Shown one piece after another: positions 20,689 through 29,560 of a DNA stretch of 64,000 bases. Every line of letters starts with the position of its first letter. Position 1 is the stretch's first letter. The DNA is from Paucilactobacillus vaccinostercus DSM 20634 (GTDB taxonomy: Bacteria > Bacillota > Bacilli > Lactobacillales > Lactobacillaceae), in NCBI RefSeq assembly GCF_001436295.1, contig NZ_AYYY01000025.1, positions 186,001-250,000 on the forward strand, written 5' to 3'. The notes below the pieces were generated by a model, which saw only the letters and a list, made by a program, of their open reading frames with translations, made no database searches and was not told where the DNA came from. The position numbers were made by a program, and so were the translations under genes.

Positions 20689-21572
20689 GCAAGATTGCAC
20701 TCATCGATGTTGGGGGGACCAGCATTAAGTTTGGTACCTGGGACGGCCATGAGCTCGCCAAAACTGGCCAATCAACTACTCCAGCTACCCTGACTGAGTT
20801 CTATCAAGTTTTGCAGATGCACGTTAACCTCCTGCAACACCGTACCCCCATCGCCGGCGTCGGGATTAGCATTCCGGGATCCGTTAATAAGCAGACCGGC
20901 CAAATTGAAGGTAAAAGTGCCATTGATTACATTCATGGCTTTGATATCCAGTCGGCATTGACCCAACAACTACACCTGCCCGTTACACTCGAAAATGATG
21001 CAAACTGTGCTGCACTGGCGGAACTAACAGACGGTGCTGGCCAAGATGTATCCAATCTGCTCTTTATGATCATTGGAACTGGGGTCGGCGGGGCTGTCAT
21101 TATCGATAACCATATTTGGCATGGCAAGCACCTGTTTGGCGGTGAATTCGGCTACATGCTCGTTGATGACCACCATATTCTTAGCGACATCGCCTCACCG
21201 GTCAAAGTGGCCCGCCACTTCACGAAGCGCCAAGCCGACGGCCACATTTACAATGGCAAAGAAGTTTTCGATCTCGCCGAAAGCGATCACCCACTTGCAA
21301 AGCAGGAAGTTGATCGCTTTTACCGAGTTCTGGCACGGGCAATCTTCAACTTACAATATAGTTTTGACCCAGAAAGAATTGTCATTGGTGGGGCAGTCTC
21401 CAATAACCCCGAGCTCCTACCGCGGCTTAACCAAGAAGTAGCGGCCTGTCGTGACGCCAGTAAGATCGGCACGATTCTTCCCTCGCTCACTACTTGCACT
21501 TATACCGATGCCGCTAACTTGCGCGGGGCCGCAGTTGATTTCCTCGCGACTTATCCTAATGCACTCCACTAA
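20685..21572 (+). CDS. bglK: ROK family sugar kinase, probable beta-glucoside kinase
   Basis: 295 residues. The ATP phosphate loop DVGGTSIKFG is at 8-17, catalytic D105 in ENDANCAALAE, and GTGVGG at 131-136. The CxCGxxGCxE zinc motif of glucokinases and NagC-type ROKs is missing. From memory the layout, including SAIDYIHGFD near 78-87 and GEFGYM near 153-158, resembles Listeria BglK, which phosphorylates cellobiose and other beta-glucosides at the 6-position. Co-expressed with GntR (4-base overlap) and facing a 6-phospho-beta-glucosidase gene, it fits that role. The alternative is a gluco- or fructokinase. Confidence 0.78.
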   Translation: MSKIALIDVGGTSIKFGTWDGHELAKTGQSTTPATLTEFYQVLQMHVNLLQHRTPIAGVGISIPGSVNKQTGQIEGKSAIDYIHGFDIQSALTQQLHLPVTLENDANCAALAELTDGAGQDVSNLLFMIIGTGVGGAVIIDNHIWHGKHLFGGEFGYMLVDDHHILSDIASPVKVARHFTKRQADGHIYNGKEVFDLAESDHPLAKQEVDRFYRVLARAIFNLQYSFDPERIVIGGAVSNNPELLPRLNQEVAACRDASKIGTILPSLTTCTYTDAANLRGAAVDFLATYPNALH

Positions 21573-21611
21573 AAAACGATCATTCGTCAATTGCGAATGA
21601 TCGTTTTTTTT
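21571..21611. terminator. Bidirectional terminator between kinase and xylP
   Basis: AAAAAACGATCATTCG pairs perfectly with CGAATGATCGTTTTTT (7-base loop), with T-runs on both strands between convergent genes. The stem begins at the kinase stop. Confidence 0.93.
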
Positions 21612-21633
21612 GAATTATATTATGGTTGGCTGA

Positions 21634-23049
21634 TTACTTTTCGTCGTCATCCTCTGCATTTTCACGTGCATGTTTAACGGCTAAGTCACCGAGCATTTGT
21701 TTTTCAATTCCGTCAACTTTGTAGAAGGCAAGTGCTAATCCTGAAAGGGCGAAACCTAATAGTGGTACCCAGATGTAGTTCAATTCGATCCCGTGTAAAG
21801 CAGTTGCGGATTGGGCGTGGTTGGCAACGTAGCCAGTGGCTGAAAGAATCCAACCAGTGATCACACCACCAAAGCCCATTCCAAGCTTGGCACTGAAACT
21901 TGAGAAGGAAGTTACAATCCCTTCGGCACGAACCCCGTTCTTCCATTCACCGTAATCAACGGCGTCAGCAAGCATAACGGCGATCAATCCAGAAACATAA
22001 CCAGTTCCTAAGTAACCAATGATCGTAGCCACGATGATGATGGAAACGCTCAAGTGAGCAGCGCCCAAACTCAATAGCAATTGACCAATGCAGGCTAGGA
22101 TCATTCCACCAAGCATGGTATTACGTTTCCCAATCATCTTAGCAGTCCAAGGCGTCAAAACAACGGCAATCAGTGACACGAATTGTAAACTCAATACGAA
22201 TGATGATAAAGCAGTGTTGTGCATATTGTACTTGAAGAAGTAAACCGTAACTTGTGAACGCGTCTGCATCCCCAACCAGTAGATAAAGTTGATGAAGATG
22301 ATGATGGCCCATGGCCAGTTACTCCGCAATGCCTTAACCGCGGTCTTAATCGGAATTGACTTCCGTGAACTCTTGGTTTGGACACGTTCTTTAGTATTTT
22401 TGAAAACGATTCCAAAAATAATTACAACAATGATGGCCACAATGAGTGCCCAGATGAACCAGCCACGCGCACTAGTTGTTGAACCACCACCAAATTTGGC
22501 AACCATGGTTAAGGTGATCCCAGTAATAATTGCGGCACCGGCAGTTCCCATGAATTGACGAATAGTTGATAGCACAACCCGTTCTTGGGGATTACTTGTT
22601 AATGATGGCAAAATCGAAGTAATTGGAATATTAACTGCTGAATACAAAACATCAACACCAATGTAAGTAATGTAAGCCCAGATCAACTTACCGGTTAAAC
22701 TTAAGTTTGGTGTGGTGAAAACTAACACACAGAAGACCGCAAATGGAATTGAGAACCATAACCAGTAAGGTCGACTCTTCCCAAAACGAGTATGTGTGTG
22801 GTCAATTAAGATCCCCCAAATTGGTCCATCAACGGCGTCAAAGAACCGAGCAACGAAGAATAACGTTCCGACAGCGGCAGCACTGATCCCAAATGTATCA
22901 GTGTAGAAAATCATTAAATACGTCCCAACCATTTGGAAGGACAGGTTACATGCAAAATCACTTAAACTATATGAAAAACGCTCATTCCACGGAACCATGT
23001 TTTTTGGTTTCTGTGGTGCGCCCTCAGAATTTGAAATCTTTTGATCCAT
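21634..23049 (-). CDS. xylP: GPH family sugar:cation symporter, XylP-like
   Basis: 471 residues, about 12 membrane spans. The N-terminal NERFSYSLSDFACNLSF segment and RFFDAVDGPIWGILIDHTHTRFGKSRPYW near residue 65 are signatures of the glycoside-pentoside-hexuronide family. There is no C-terminal IIA domain, so it is a plain H+ or Na+ symporter. L. pentosus XylP carries isoprimeverose and is paired with XylQ, also present here. Its position beside the kinase and GH1 genes makes a beta-glucoside an alternative cargo. ATG at 23049 is chosen because AGAGG lies 8 bases upstream, overlapping an earlier GTG. Confidence 0.85.
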   Translation of the reverse strand: MDQKISNSEGAPQKPKNMVPWNERFSYSLSDFACNLSFQMVGTYLMIFYTDTFGISAAAVGTLFFVARFFDAVDGPIWGILIDHTHTRFGKSRPYWLWFSIPFAVFCVLVFTTPNLSLTGKLIWAYITYIGVDVLYSAVNIPITSILPSLTSNPQERVVLSTIRQFMGTAGAAIITGITLTMVAKFGGGSTTSARGWFIWALIVAIIVVIIFGIVFKNTKERVQTKSSRKSIPIKTAVKALRSNWPWAIIIFINFIYWLGMQTRSQVTVYFFKYNMHNTALSSFVLSLQFVSLIAVVLTPWTAKMIGKRNTMLGGMILACIGQLLLSLGAAHLSVSIIIVATIIGYLGTGYVSGLIAVMLADAVDYGEWKNGVRAEGIVTSFSSFSAKLGMGFGGVITGWILSATGYVANHAQSATALHGIELNYIWVPLLGFALSGLALAFYKVDGIEKQMLGDLAVKHARENAEDDDEK

Positions 23050-23109
23050 AACTAGCACCTCTCCGTAAAAAAATTAAACAACCATAATAAATTCAATTTC
23101 CTAACTGCG

Positions 23110-23138
23110 ATTATATTGTAATCGGTTTCATTCGTCAA
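23110..23138 (-). promoter_or_regulatory. xylP promoter with consensus cre in the spacer
   Basis: Minus strand -35 TTGACG (23133-23138), 17-base spacer, -10 TATAAT (23110-23115). TGAAACCGATTACA (23117-23130) matches the cre consensus at every position and fills the spacer. No XylR-type half-site is seen here. The remaining bases up to 23452 (over 300) hold no gene, repeat or hairpin that I can support; they are AT-rich. Confidence 0.85.
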
Positions 23139-23452
23139 TGGATTTTTCCGTTTTTTAGCGACTTTTTTTGCTTTTTCTGCTACTTTTAGTTGAGGCCTTT
23201 GATCATCATTATTTCTAATAATCGTCTCAAACGTTGTTATATCAGTGTTTAACTTGTACCCACAGCATTAAAAACATCTTTTAGATATAAGTAATGCCTC
23301 ACAGGGCTATAATTTACTTTTATTAGTATTTTTTGACCTTTAAAGTCATATACGAGTCTCACGATTTACCGAGTTAGTTAACTTTATTTACAAACCCGTT
23401 TAACGGCACTCAAACATCACTCACCAAACTTCATGGTTTCCAATTAACACGT

Positions 23453-23486
23453 AAAAAAGCCCTGAACGACCAGCGTTCAAGGCTTT
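23453..23486 (-). terminator. Terminator of the uspA unit
   Basis: Minus strand AAAGCCTTGAACG pairs with CGTTCAGGGCTTT (one G-U) and runs into TTTTTT. Confidence 0.8.
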
Positions 23487-23506
23487 GGTGATCCTGTAGT
23501 TTTGAT

Positions 23507-23971
23507 TTACTCGTAGTTCCCCTTAATCACGAAATAACTGCCGCGGATCGTTCCGGCCAGCTTCGACCGTTGCCGGGCGAACTTAAACTTGTCTACTAGT
23601 GGTGCGGGGATTGCCATTCCATCGGACAATTTCAACCCCACCGCCCGTTTGCCACCTTCAGCTAGCGTGTACATCACATTAATACTCAACCCATCAATAT
23701 AAAAAATATAGGTCATTTTGATTCCTGCGACTTCAAACTGTGAAACTTCCAGTGGTTGGGCCGAAATACTGATTTGTTTTTCTTTCAGAATCTCAGCCAC
23801 ATAAGCCACAATATCAGGGTGCTCAGCCGCCGGTTCCGTCACAAAGGTGTGCTGATACTTATTCCAAAAATACCGGGCCTCATTAGCCCTTAAACCGGCC
23901 AGTGCGGGTGCAACTGGTGACTGGGTCAAGCCAACTTGATCAACAGTCTTAAAATCAACCGTATAACTCAT
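23507..23971 (-). CDS. Conserved-looking protein of unknown function
   Basis: 154 residues, soluble, no signal peptide or membrane segment. I do not recognise the family. The sequence reads as a real protein: GGAGG 7 bases before the ATG at 23971, normal codon use, and a terminator just after it. A basic C-terminal end (KFKFARQRSKLAGTIRGSYFVIKGNYE region) follows a beta-rich middle (VAGIKMTYIFYIDGLSINVMYTL). It lies 78 bases downstream of uspA on the same strand, so the two are probably co-transcribed and stress-related. Confidence 0.7.
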   Translation of the reverse strand: MSYTVDFKTVDQVGLTQSPVAPALAGLRANEARYFWNKYQHTFVTEPAAEHPDIVAYVAEILKEKQISISAQPLEVSQFEVAGIKMTYIFYIDGLSINVMYTLAEGGKRAVGLKLSDGMAIPAPLVDKFKFARQRSKLAGTIRGSYFVIKGNYE

Positions 23972-24049
23972 CGCGACGCCTCCACTTACTTTTTGTAACG
24001 TCAGTATGTCATACCATTTCGACGTTGTAAAGGCCTTCTCAGTCGGCAT

Positions 24050-24505
24050 TTAATTCGCTTTAACGATGACCACATCTTCATCAGCGTTCGCCACGATGTA
24101 CGCCGCGGTGGAACCAATAATCATTCGTTCCACCCGATTCAGACCAGTCGCCCCGACAACGATCAGATCAGCATGCTCACGACGAGGGAGATTAACCGCT
24201 AATTCTTCTTTGGCACTACCGTAATAAACTAACGATGAAACACGCACACCGGCTTCTTGAGCCTGTTGGACACAACGATTAACAAATAGCTGCAGTTGCT
24301 GTTGCGATTCATTTACCATCTGCGGTGACAGCCGGTATAATGAGGCACGCCCCGTTGCCAAATTCGCAAATTTACCGTCATTTTGGACGGCGGCAATCAA
24401 AAGAGCTGCATCGCACCCCGCAGCTATGTCAATTGCCCGAGACAGGGCTAATTTAGCCTGTGATGAGCCATCCACGCCAACTAGAATCTTTTGATATCGT
24501 TTCAT
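24050..24505 (-). CDS. Universal stress protein, UspA family
   Basis: 151 residues. The N-terminal KILVGVDGSSQAKLAL and C-terminal LIVVGATGLNRVERMIIGSTAAYIV match the ATP-binding UspA signature (G-x2-G-x9-G-S). Cytoplasmic, usually induced by stress or growth arrest. ATG at 24505 is chosen because GAGGAGG lies 7-8 bases upstream; the open frame extends 24 codons further without support. First gene of a two-gene unit with the unknown protein at 23507-23971. Confidence 0.92.
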   Translation of the reverse strand: MKRYQKILVGVDGSSQAKLALSRAIDIAAGCDAALLIAAVQNDGKFANLATGRASLYRLSPQMVNESQQQLQLFVNRCVQQAQEAGVRVSSLVYYGSAKEELAVNLPRREHADLIVVGATGLNRVERMIIGSTAAYIVANADEDVVIVKAN

Positions 24506-24653
24506 TGTCAGTTCCTCCTCATATCTAGTGATTGACCCCAGTCTATCAATTTTTTCGTGAAAACGCCACCAATACAAGATCAGGCGTTATGGTTTCACAG
24601 TCAAGGTTGAAGGTTCCCTGTTTGTTTTGATTCAGCGACTAAAATAAACACGT

Positions 24654-24684
24654 CAAAAAGAGACTGGGATTTTCCCAGTCTCTT
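24654..24684 (-). terminator. Terminator of xylT
   Basis: GAGACTGGGA and TCCCAGTCTC form a perfect stem with a TTTT-class loop, followed by TTTTT on the minus strand. Confidence 0.88.
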
Positions 24685-24704
24685 CGTTTATTGCTATTTA
24701 ATGC

Positions 24705-26057
24705 TTAGTTTTTAGCAGCAACACCGGCACGTTCGTCCAAGTAGCCTTCGATTTGTTCCAAAGACTTGCCACGAGTTTCGAACACACCTGAGTGAACGAA
24801 CCAAATAGCCAGAACACACAATACCCCATAACCGATAAAGAGTTTCTCTGTTCCAAGTGCAGCCAATAATGTTGGGAAAGTCAATGAAACGATCATGTTA
24901 GCGCCCCAGTTGAACGTCCCACTTAAACCAACACCAAGTCCACGAATGTTCAATGGGAAGACTTCACCAATCATAACCCACATTACAGGGCCCCATGTTG
25001 CTGAGAAGAAGGCGATGTAAACCGTCAAGGCAATCGCAGCGATGTAGGCTGCGGTCATTGAGTTGTGTGAGTAGTGCATTGCAATCCCTAATGTGAATAG
25101 CGAAGCCGCCATCCCCAACGCACCGACAATCAGCATTGTCTTACGGTTAACTTTATCCATGATAACCACGGCAATCGCAGTCACGATCACGTTAAAGATC
25201 CCGATCCCAATGTGGGCTAACAGCGCTGCAGAAACCCCAAAACCAATATCAGTAAAGATCGTTGGTGCATAGTAAAGCACCGTGTTACATCCCATGACTT
25301 GTTGGAATACCGCTAAGCCAAGGCCAATAATTAATGCTGGACGAGCAACTTTAGAGAAGACATCTCCCCAGCCACCCATTTTAATTTTTGCTTTTTCTTC
25401 AATGTCAGTCAATTCGGCTTGGACTTGATCCGCATTCCGTAATTGCCCTAAGACACCACGAGCTTCGTCCACTTTACCAACCCGAACTAAGAAACGAGGA
25501 CTTTCAGGTAAGAATAAACCACCAATAAACAGAATTGCGGCAGGTACTGTCGCAGCAGCTAACATGATCCGCCAGCCTGAATAGAGACCTGACCATGCGT
25601 AGTTAGTAACGTATGCTAAGAAAATCCCAGTCATGATCATCAATTGGTTCAAACTTGAAAGGGTCCCACGCATTTCAGCAGGTGCAACTTCTGACAGGTA
25701 CATTGGTACCATCGTTGAAGCACCACCAACGGCGATCCCCAAAATAAACCGGAACAAAACTAATGACCAGAATCCCATGGCTAGCCCACAACCAAGTGCC
25801 CCAATAAAGAAGATCACGGCGGCGGTCAACACCATCTTTTTCCGACCAAACTTGTCACCCAGAGGTCCGATCACAATCGCACCAACCAGAGCACCTAACA
25901 AAACACCTGAAACAATCCAACCTTGTTGCCATGTCCCCAAATGCAATTGTTTTTGAATAAACAAGATCGCACCTGAGATAACACCTGTATCATAACCAAA
26001 TAAGATTCCGCCTAACGCACCGAAGAAGTAGATAAATCCTCTAGATACTTTATGCAT
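24705..26057 (-). CDS. xylT: D-xylose:proton symporter, MFS sugar porter family
   Basis: 450 residues, 12 predicted spans. Sugar porter motifs: GGILFGYDTGVISGA near residue 18, DKFGRKK near 70, SEVAPAEMRG near 120 and PESPRFL near 185. From memory the N-terminus is close to L. brevis XylT. It imports D-xylose with protons. ATG at 26057 has GAGGAG 7 bases upstream. The promoter carries a xylose operator and a cre box arranged as at xylA, supporting membership in the XylR regulon. Divergent from galM. Confidence 0.92.
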   Translation of the reverse strand: MHKVSRGFIYFFGALGGILFGYDTGVISGAILFIQKQLHLGTWQQGWIVSGVLLGALVGAIVIGPLGDKFGRKKMVLTAAVIFFIGALGCGLAMGFWSLVLFRFILGIAVGGASTMVPMYLSEVAPAEMRGTLSSLNQLMIMTGIFLAYVTNYAWSGLYSGWRIMLAAATVPAAILFIGGLFLPESPRFLVRVGKVDEARGVLGQLRNADQVQAELTDIEEKAKIKMGGWGDVFSKVARPALIIGLGLAVFQQVMGCNTVLYYAPTIFTDIGFGVSAALLAHIGIGIFNVIVTAIAVVIMDKVNRKTMLIVGALGMAASLFTLGIAMHYSHNSMTAAYIAAIALTVYIAFFSATWGPVMWVMIGEVFPLNIRGLGVGLSGTFNWGANMIVSLTFPTLLAALGTEKLFIGYGVLCVLAIWFVHSGVFETRGKSLEQIEGYLDERAGVAAKN

Positions 26058-26123
26058 GATACAACTCCTCACTTTGCAATGTTTTTTTAGTTCAGCACAG
26101 TGACAGATAATTGAAATAATTGC

Positions 26124-26152
26124 TTAGTTTGTTTGTGTGCTCAACCAACTTA
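26124..26152 (-). promoter_or_regulatory. XylR-type operator at xylT
   Basis: Half-sites AGTTTGTTTG and CAACCAACT with TTAG/CTTA ends, as at xylA but with about four extra bases between them. It sits at the predicted transcription start, the same place as the operator of xylA. Confidence 0.72.
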
Positions 26153-26160
26153 CAAGAATC

Positions 26161-26199
26161 ATTATAAAAGGGCTTACACTATTTTGCAAGCGTTTTCTA
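26161..26199 (-). promoter_or_regulatory. xylT promoter with cre box
   Basis: Minus strand -35 TTGCAA (26184-26189), 17-base spacer, -10 TATAAT (26161-26166). TTGCAAGCGTTTTCTA on plus (26184-26199) is a good cre covering the -35. Confidence 0.8.
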
Positions 26200-26306
26200 A
26201 TAAATTTTTAACAACCGCTTTCTTTGTTTTGTTTACGGGCAAAGCGTGCTAAAATTGTCGTAACGGTTAAATATGGTTGAATAAACTTTTCTGGAGGCAT
26301 TTATTA

Positions 26307-27329
26307 ATGAACATTTCAAAAAAGGTATTTGGCGAACACGAAGGACAAACGGTTGATGAATACACATTAACAAACGACAACGGGATCAGTATTTCAGTAC
26401 TGACCTTCGCTGGTCTGTGGCGTTCATACACTGATGGGAAGACCAACCTACTCTTGAGCGCTGACGACCTCGAAAACTACACAAACAATCCCTTCTTTGC
26501 TGGGCGGATCATTGGCCGGATTGGCGGTCGTCTTAAAGATGGTCAATTCTCATTAAACGGCAAGGATTACCAGGTTGACCAAAACGAAGGCAACAATAAC
26601 TTACATGGTGGCGCAAATGGATTTGCTAACCAAGTTTGGGATGCTGAAACTAGCGAAGATGCTAACGGCGTTTCATTAAAGCTTAGCAAGACGTTCACAA
26701 CGGCCATGGACCAGTTCCCAGGTAAAATGCCCACCACGGTTACCTACACACTAGCCAACGACAACTCGGTAACAATTGACTTTACCGCTACTAGTGATGA
26801 AGATACCCTCTTCAACCCAACGAGCCATGCTTATTGGAACTTAGGCGACGCGGATACAACGGATATCTTAGCCCACACATTCCAAGCAAACGCCGACTCA
26901 CATCTTGAATTCGATAGCGAAAAGATTGCGACGGGTAACCTGCTCGACAATGCTGGAACCCCATTTGATTTCAGCCAACCAACGGTGTTCAAGGACGCCA
27001 TTGACGGCATGCAAAACACCACTGAAAAAGGCTTTGACGACATTTTGGTTGTGAAGCCAAGTGCCGACACACCAGTCGCAACCCTTCGCGACCCGGCCAG
27101 TGGTCATTCACTGAAGGTTTACTCACAACGCAACGGGTTGGTCGTCTTTACCGCTAACTCATTTGACGATTCAATGACTTACAACCGTGGCGTTGGTCAT
27201 CCTTGGGAAGCAGTCGCTCTGGAAGCCCAAACGCTGTCAGACACGCCACACCATCCAAACTTCGGTGATGTCACCCTTCCTGCTGGTGAAACAAAGTCAT
27301 ACCAAATTAAGTTCGAAGGTCAATTTTAA
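26307..27329 (+). CDS. galM: Aldose 1-epimerase (mutarotase)
   Basis: 340 residues, beta-sandwich galactose mutarotase family. Substrate histidines H100 (NNNLHGGANGF) and H174 (NPTSHAYWNLG) and the catalytic base E306 (ALEAQTLSD) are all present. It interconverts alpha and beta anomers of aldoses. Divergent from xylT, so it probably supplies the anomer that XylA uses, or handles glucose from glycosidases. ATG at 26307 has GGAGG 9 bases upstream; the longer frame is not supported. Ends at a bidirectional terminator. Confidence 0.92.
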   Translation: MNISKKVFGEHEGQTVDEYTLTNDNGISISVLTFAGLWRSYTDGKTNLLLSADDLENYTNNPFFAGRIIGRIGGRLKDGQFSLNGKDYQVDQNEGNNNLHGGANGFANQVWDAETSEDANGVSLKLSKTFTTAMDQFPGKMPTTVTYTLANDNSVTIDFTATSDEDTLFNPTSHAYWNLGDADTTDILAHTFQANADSHLEFDSEKIATGNLLDNAGTPFDFSQPTVFKDAIDGMQNTTEKGFDDILVVKPSADTPVATLRDPASGHSLKVYSQRNGLVVFTANSFDDSMTYNRGVGHPWEAVALEAQTLSDTPHHPNFGDVTLPAGETKSYQIKFEGQF

Positions 27330-27343
27330 CTAATTAAAAGTTC

Positions 27344-27388
27344 AAAAAAAGGAACTGCGATTTTAATCAATCACAGTTCCTTTTAATT
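27344..27388. terminator. Bidirectional terminator between galM and the ABC importer operon
   Basis: AAAAGGAACTG-GATT pairs with AATC-CAGTTCCTTTT, with T-rich ends on both strands between convergent units. Confidence 0.83.
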
Positions 27389-27396
27389 TTACCTTT

Positions 27397-28056
27397 TTAT
27401 CTGTACGACATTCTCTTGTCTAAGTACTTGGCCAAGAGTGATAGGGCATAACAAACAATAAAGTAAAGTACGGCCAACGCAATGAACATCGGGATGATGT
27501 AATTGGTGTTTTGTCCGTAAATAATTTGCGCATGATACATCATTTCTGGTAACACGATGATCGTAGCCAGTGACGTATCCTTCACAAGTGAAATAAACTG
27601 ACTCACTAGTGCCGGAATCATATTCTTCATTGCCTGTGGCAAGATCACAATTCGCAGTCCTTGCCAGTAAGAAAGACCGTTAGAAAGCGCCCCTTCCATC
27701 TGACCGGAATCTACCGCCACAATCCCAGAACGCACAATTTCGGCAATCATCATTGATTCGAAAACCGTCATGGCGAGAATTGCAGCCTCAATAATGGCTG
27801 GCTTAAACCCTAAGTTCGGTAATCCAAAGTACGTAAAGAAGATAATCAGCAGCAATGGCAGGTTCCGAATTAAATCGATAATGAAACCGACGATTGCTGA
27901 AACGTACTTGATGTTGGCATACCGAATAATCCCTAAGATCGTCCCAAAAATATAACTTAAAATAATTGAAGCAACTGAAACTTCGACCGTTACCCATAGT
28001 CCTTGAAGCAGGTAGCGAATGTTGATCCATGAATACGCGTCAATAAAGTTTTGCAT
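27397..28056 (-). CDS. Polar amino acid ABC transporter permease (second)
   Basis: 219 residues, His/Glu/Gln/Arg-type permease. The EAA loop reads SGQMEGALSNGLSYWQGLRIVILPQA around residues 110-140, with five or so membrane helices. It pairs with the permease at 28072-28710. ATG at 28056 follows AAAGGAGG. Last gene of a four-gene operon (ATPase, binding protein, two permeases). Substrate is probably glutamine or glutamate, by family only. Confidence 0.9.
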   Translation of the reverse strand: MQNFIDAYSWINIRYLLQGLWVTVEVSVASIILSYIFGTILGIIRYANIKYVSAIVGFIIDLIRNLPLLLIIFFTYFGLPNLGFKPAIIEAAILAMTVFESMMIAEIVRSGIVAVDSGQMEGALSNGLSYWQGLRIVILPQAMKNMIPALVSQFISLVKDTSLATIIVLPEMMYHAQIIYGQNTNYIIPMFIALAVLYFIVCYALSLLAKYLDKRMSYR

Positions 28057-28071
28057 GGTTCACTACCTCCT

Positions 28072-28710
28072 TTAGGCTAATTTCTTTTCCAGATAACGCA
28101 TGTAGTAACTCAACGGCATCGTGATGACGAGGTATAAAATCCCCACCACGAAGAACGTTGGCATGGTTTGCAACGTATTGTTAGCGATCATATTTCCCTG
28201 ATACATCAGATCAAAACCAGCCACGAAGGCCAGTACCGATGAATTTTTAACTAGGTTAATAAATTGGTTGCCCAGTGGTGGAATGACAATCTTGAACGCC
28301 TGTGGCAATACCACGTAACGCATTGATTGCCAGAACGTCAGACCGTTGGACATGGCGCCTTCCATTTGACCAGGATCCACGGATTGAATCCCTGAACGAA
28401 CCGTTTCGGCGATAAACGCTGACGTATAGATTGTCAGCCCAATCGTCCCAGCCGTAAACCCGTTAATTTTCGTGACGTACAAGGGAATCACAACGAAGAA
28501 GAACATGGTAATTACCAGCAGTGGAATATTCCGGAAAACTTCCACGTAGATATTACCAATCACGCGCATGATCTTGTTTGGCATGATTTCAAAGATCGCA
28601 AACAACGATCCAATAATCAGGCTAAAGAATAACGCGATGATACTACACAATAATGTTCGGCCAAGCCCTTCGAGCAGTAACGGCCACTGGGTCGCAAAAA
28701 TGTGAATCAT
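28072..28710 (-). CDS. Polar amino acid ABC transporter permease (first)
   Basis: 212 residues. The EAA loop reads PGQMEGAMSNGLTFWQSMRYVVLPQA. Its ATG overlaps the binding-protein stop by one base (TAATG), indicating translational coupling. Forms the membrane channel with the downstream permease. Confidence 0.9.
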   Translation of the reverse strand: MIHIFATQWPLLLEGLGRTLLCSIIALFFSLIIGSLFAIFEIMPNKIMRVIGNIYVEVFRNIPLLVITMFFFVVIPLYVTKINGFTAGTIGLTIYTSAFIAETVRSGIQSVDPGQMEGAMSNGLTFWQSMRYVVLPQAFKIVIPPLGNQFINLVKNSSVLAFVAGFDLMYQGNMIANNTLQTMPTFFVVGILYLVITMPLSYYMRYLEKKLA

Positions 28711-29546
28711 TAGCGTTTCATCTCCTCATAATTAAATCCTTGAACGTTCCCGAACCACTTCTTCAAGATGCGGTTGTAAGTCCCATTCTTTTCGAGTGTC
28801 GTCAGCGCCTTGTTCAACCGGTGACGGAACTTGTCTTGGCCTTTATTGACCGCAATTCCGTATGGTTCCTTCGTGAAGGAACCACCGACAACGGTGTAGC
28901 CCGGATTTTCAACGGACATCCCATATAAAATCCCGTTATCAGTCGTTAAGGCTTGTCCTTGTCCCGACTTCAACGCTGTCAATGCCTGAGCGTAATCGGA
29001 AAGCTGCAAGACTCTTGCTTTAGGTGCATACTTGGCAATATTTTCCACCGAGTTTGACCCCGTAACCCCGAGTACAACGGAACCAGACTTATCCAAATCC
29101 TTCACGCTCTTAATGGGACTGCCCTTTTTCACGAGGATGGCTTGCCCAGCGTTAAAGTACGAACGCGTGAAGTCGACTTGTTTAGCCCGGTCTGGTGTGA
29201 TGGTCATTGTGGCCATGATTGCATCAATGTTCCCGTTCCGAAGTAGCGGCACCCGAGTTTGACTGGTTACCGGCACAAAGATCGCCTTCCCATTCTTACC
29301 CAGGATTTCTTTTGTCATCGCCTTAGCCAGATCAATTTCAAACCCTTCAACCTGGTTAGTTTTCACATTCATTAGTCCAAAGAGCTTCGTGTCGGCCTTT
29401 ACACCCCAGGTAATCGTATTCGATTCCTTATCGGCCTGTAACACGTCTCGTTTAGATAGTGCTGAATTCGAACCACAAGATGTCATCAAGATCAACAACA
29501 GTGCGAGTGCAGAAAACAGCCCCATGAAGCGTGTCAATTTTTTCAT
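28710..29546 (-). CDS. Amino acid ABC transporter substrate-binding lipoprotein
   Basis: 278 residues. Basic N-terminus, hydrophobic stretch and lipobox LMTSC place the lipidated cysteine at C24. The rest is an SBP_bac_3 domain: GFEIDLAKAMTKEILG and a TITPDRAKQVDFTRSYF segment. It captures a polar amino acid outside the cell and delivers it to the two permeases. ATG at 29546 follows GGAGGG. The exact amino acid is not readable. Confidence 0.92.
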   Translation of the reverse strand: MKKLTRFMGLFSALALLLILMTSCGSNSALSKRDVLQADKESNTITWGVKADTKLFGLMNVKTNQVEGFEIDLAKAMTKEILGKNGKAIFVPVTSQTRVPLLRNGNIDAIMATMTITPDRAKQVDFTRSYFNAGQAILVKKGSPIKSVKDLDKSGSVVLGVTGSNSVENIAKYAPKARVLQLSDYAQALTALKSGQGQALTTDNGILYGMSVENPGYTVVGGSFTKEPYGIAVNKGQDKFRHRLNKALTTLEKNGTYNRILKKWFGNVQGFNYEEMKR

Positions 29547-29560
29547 GGCTGTTCCCTCCC

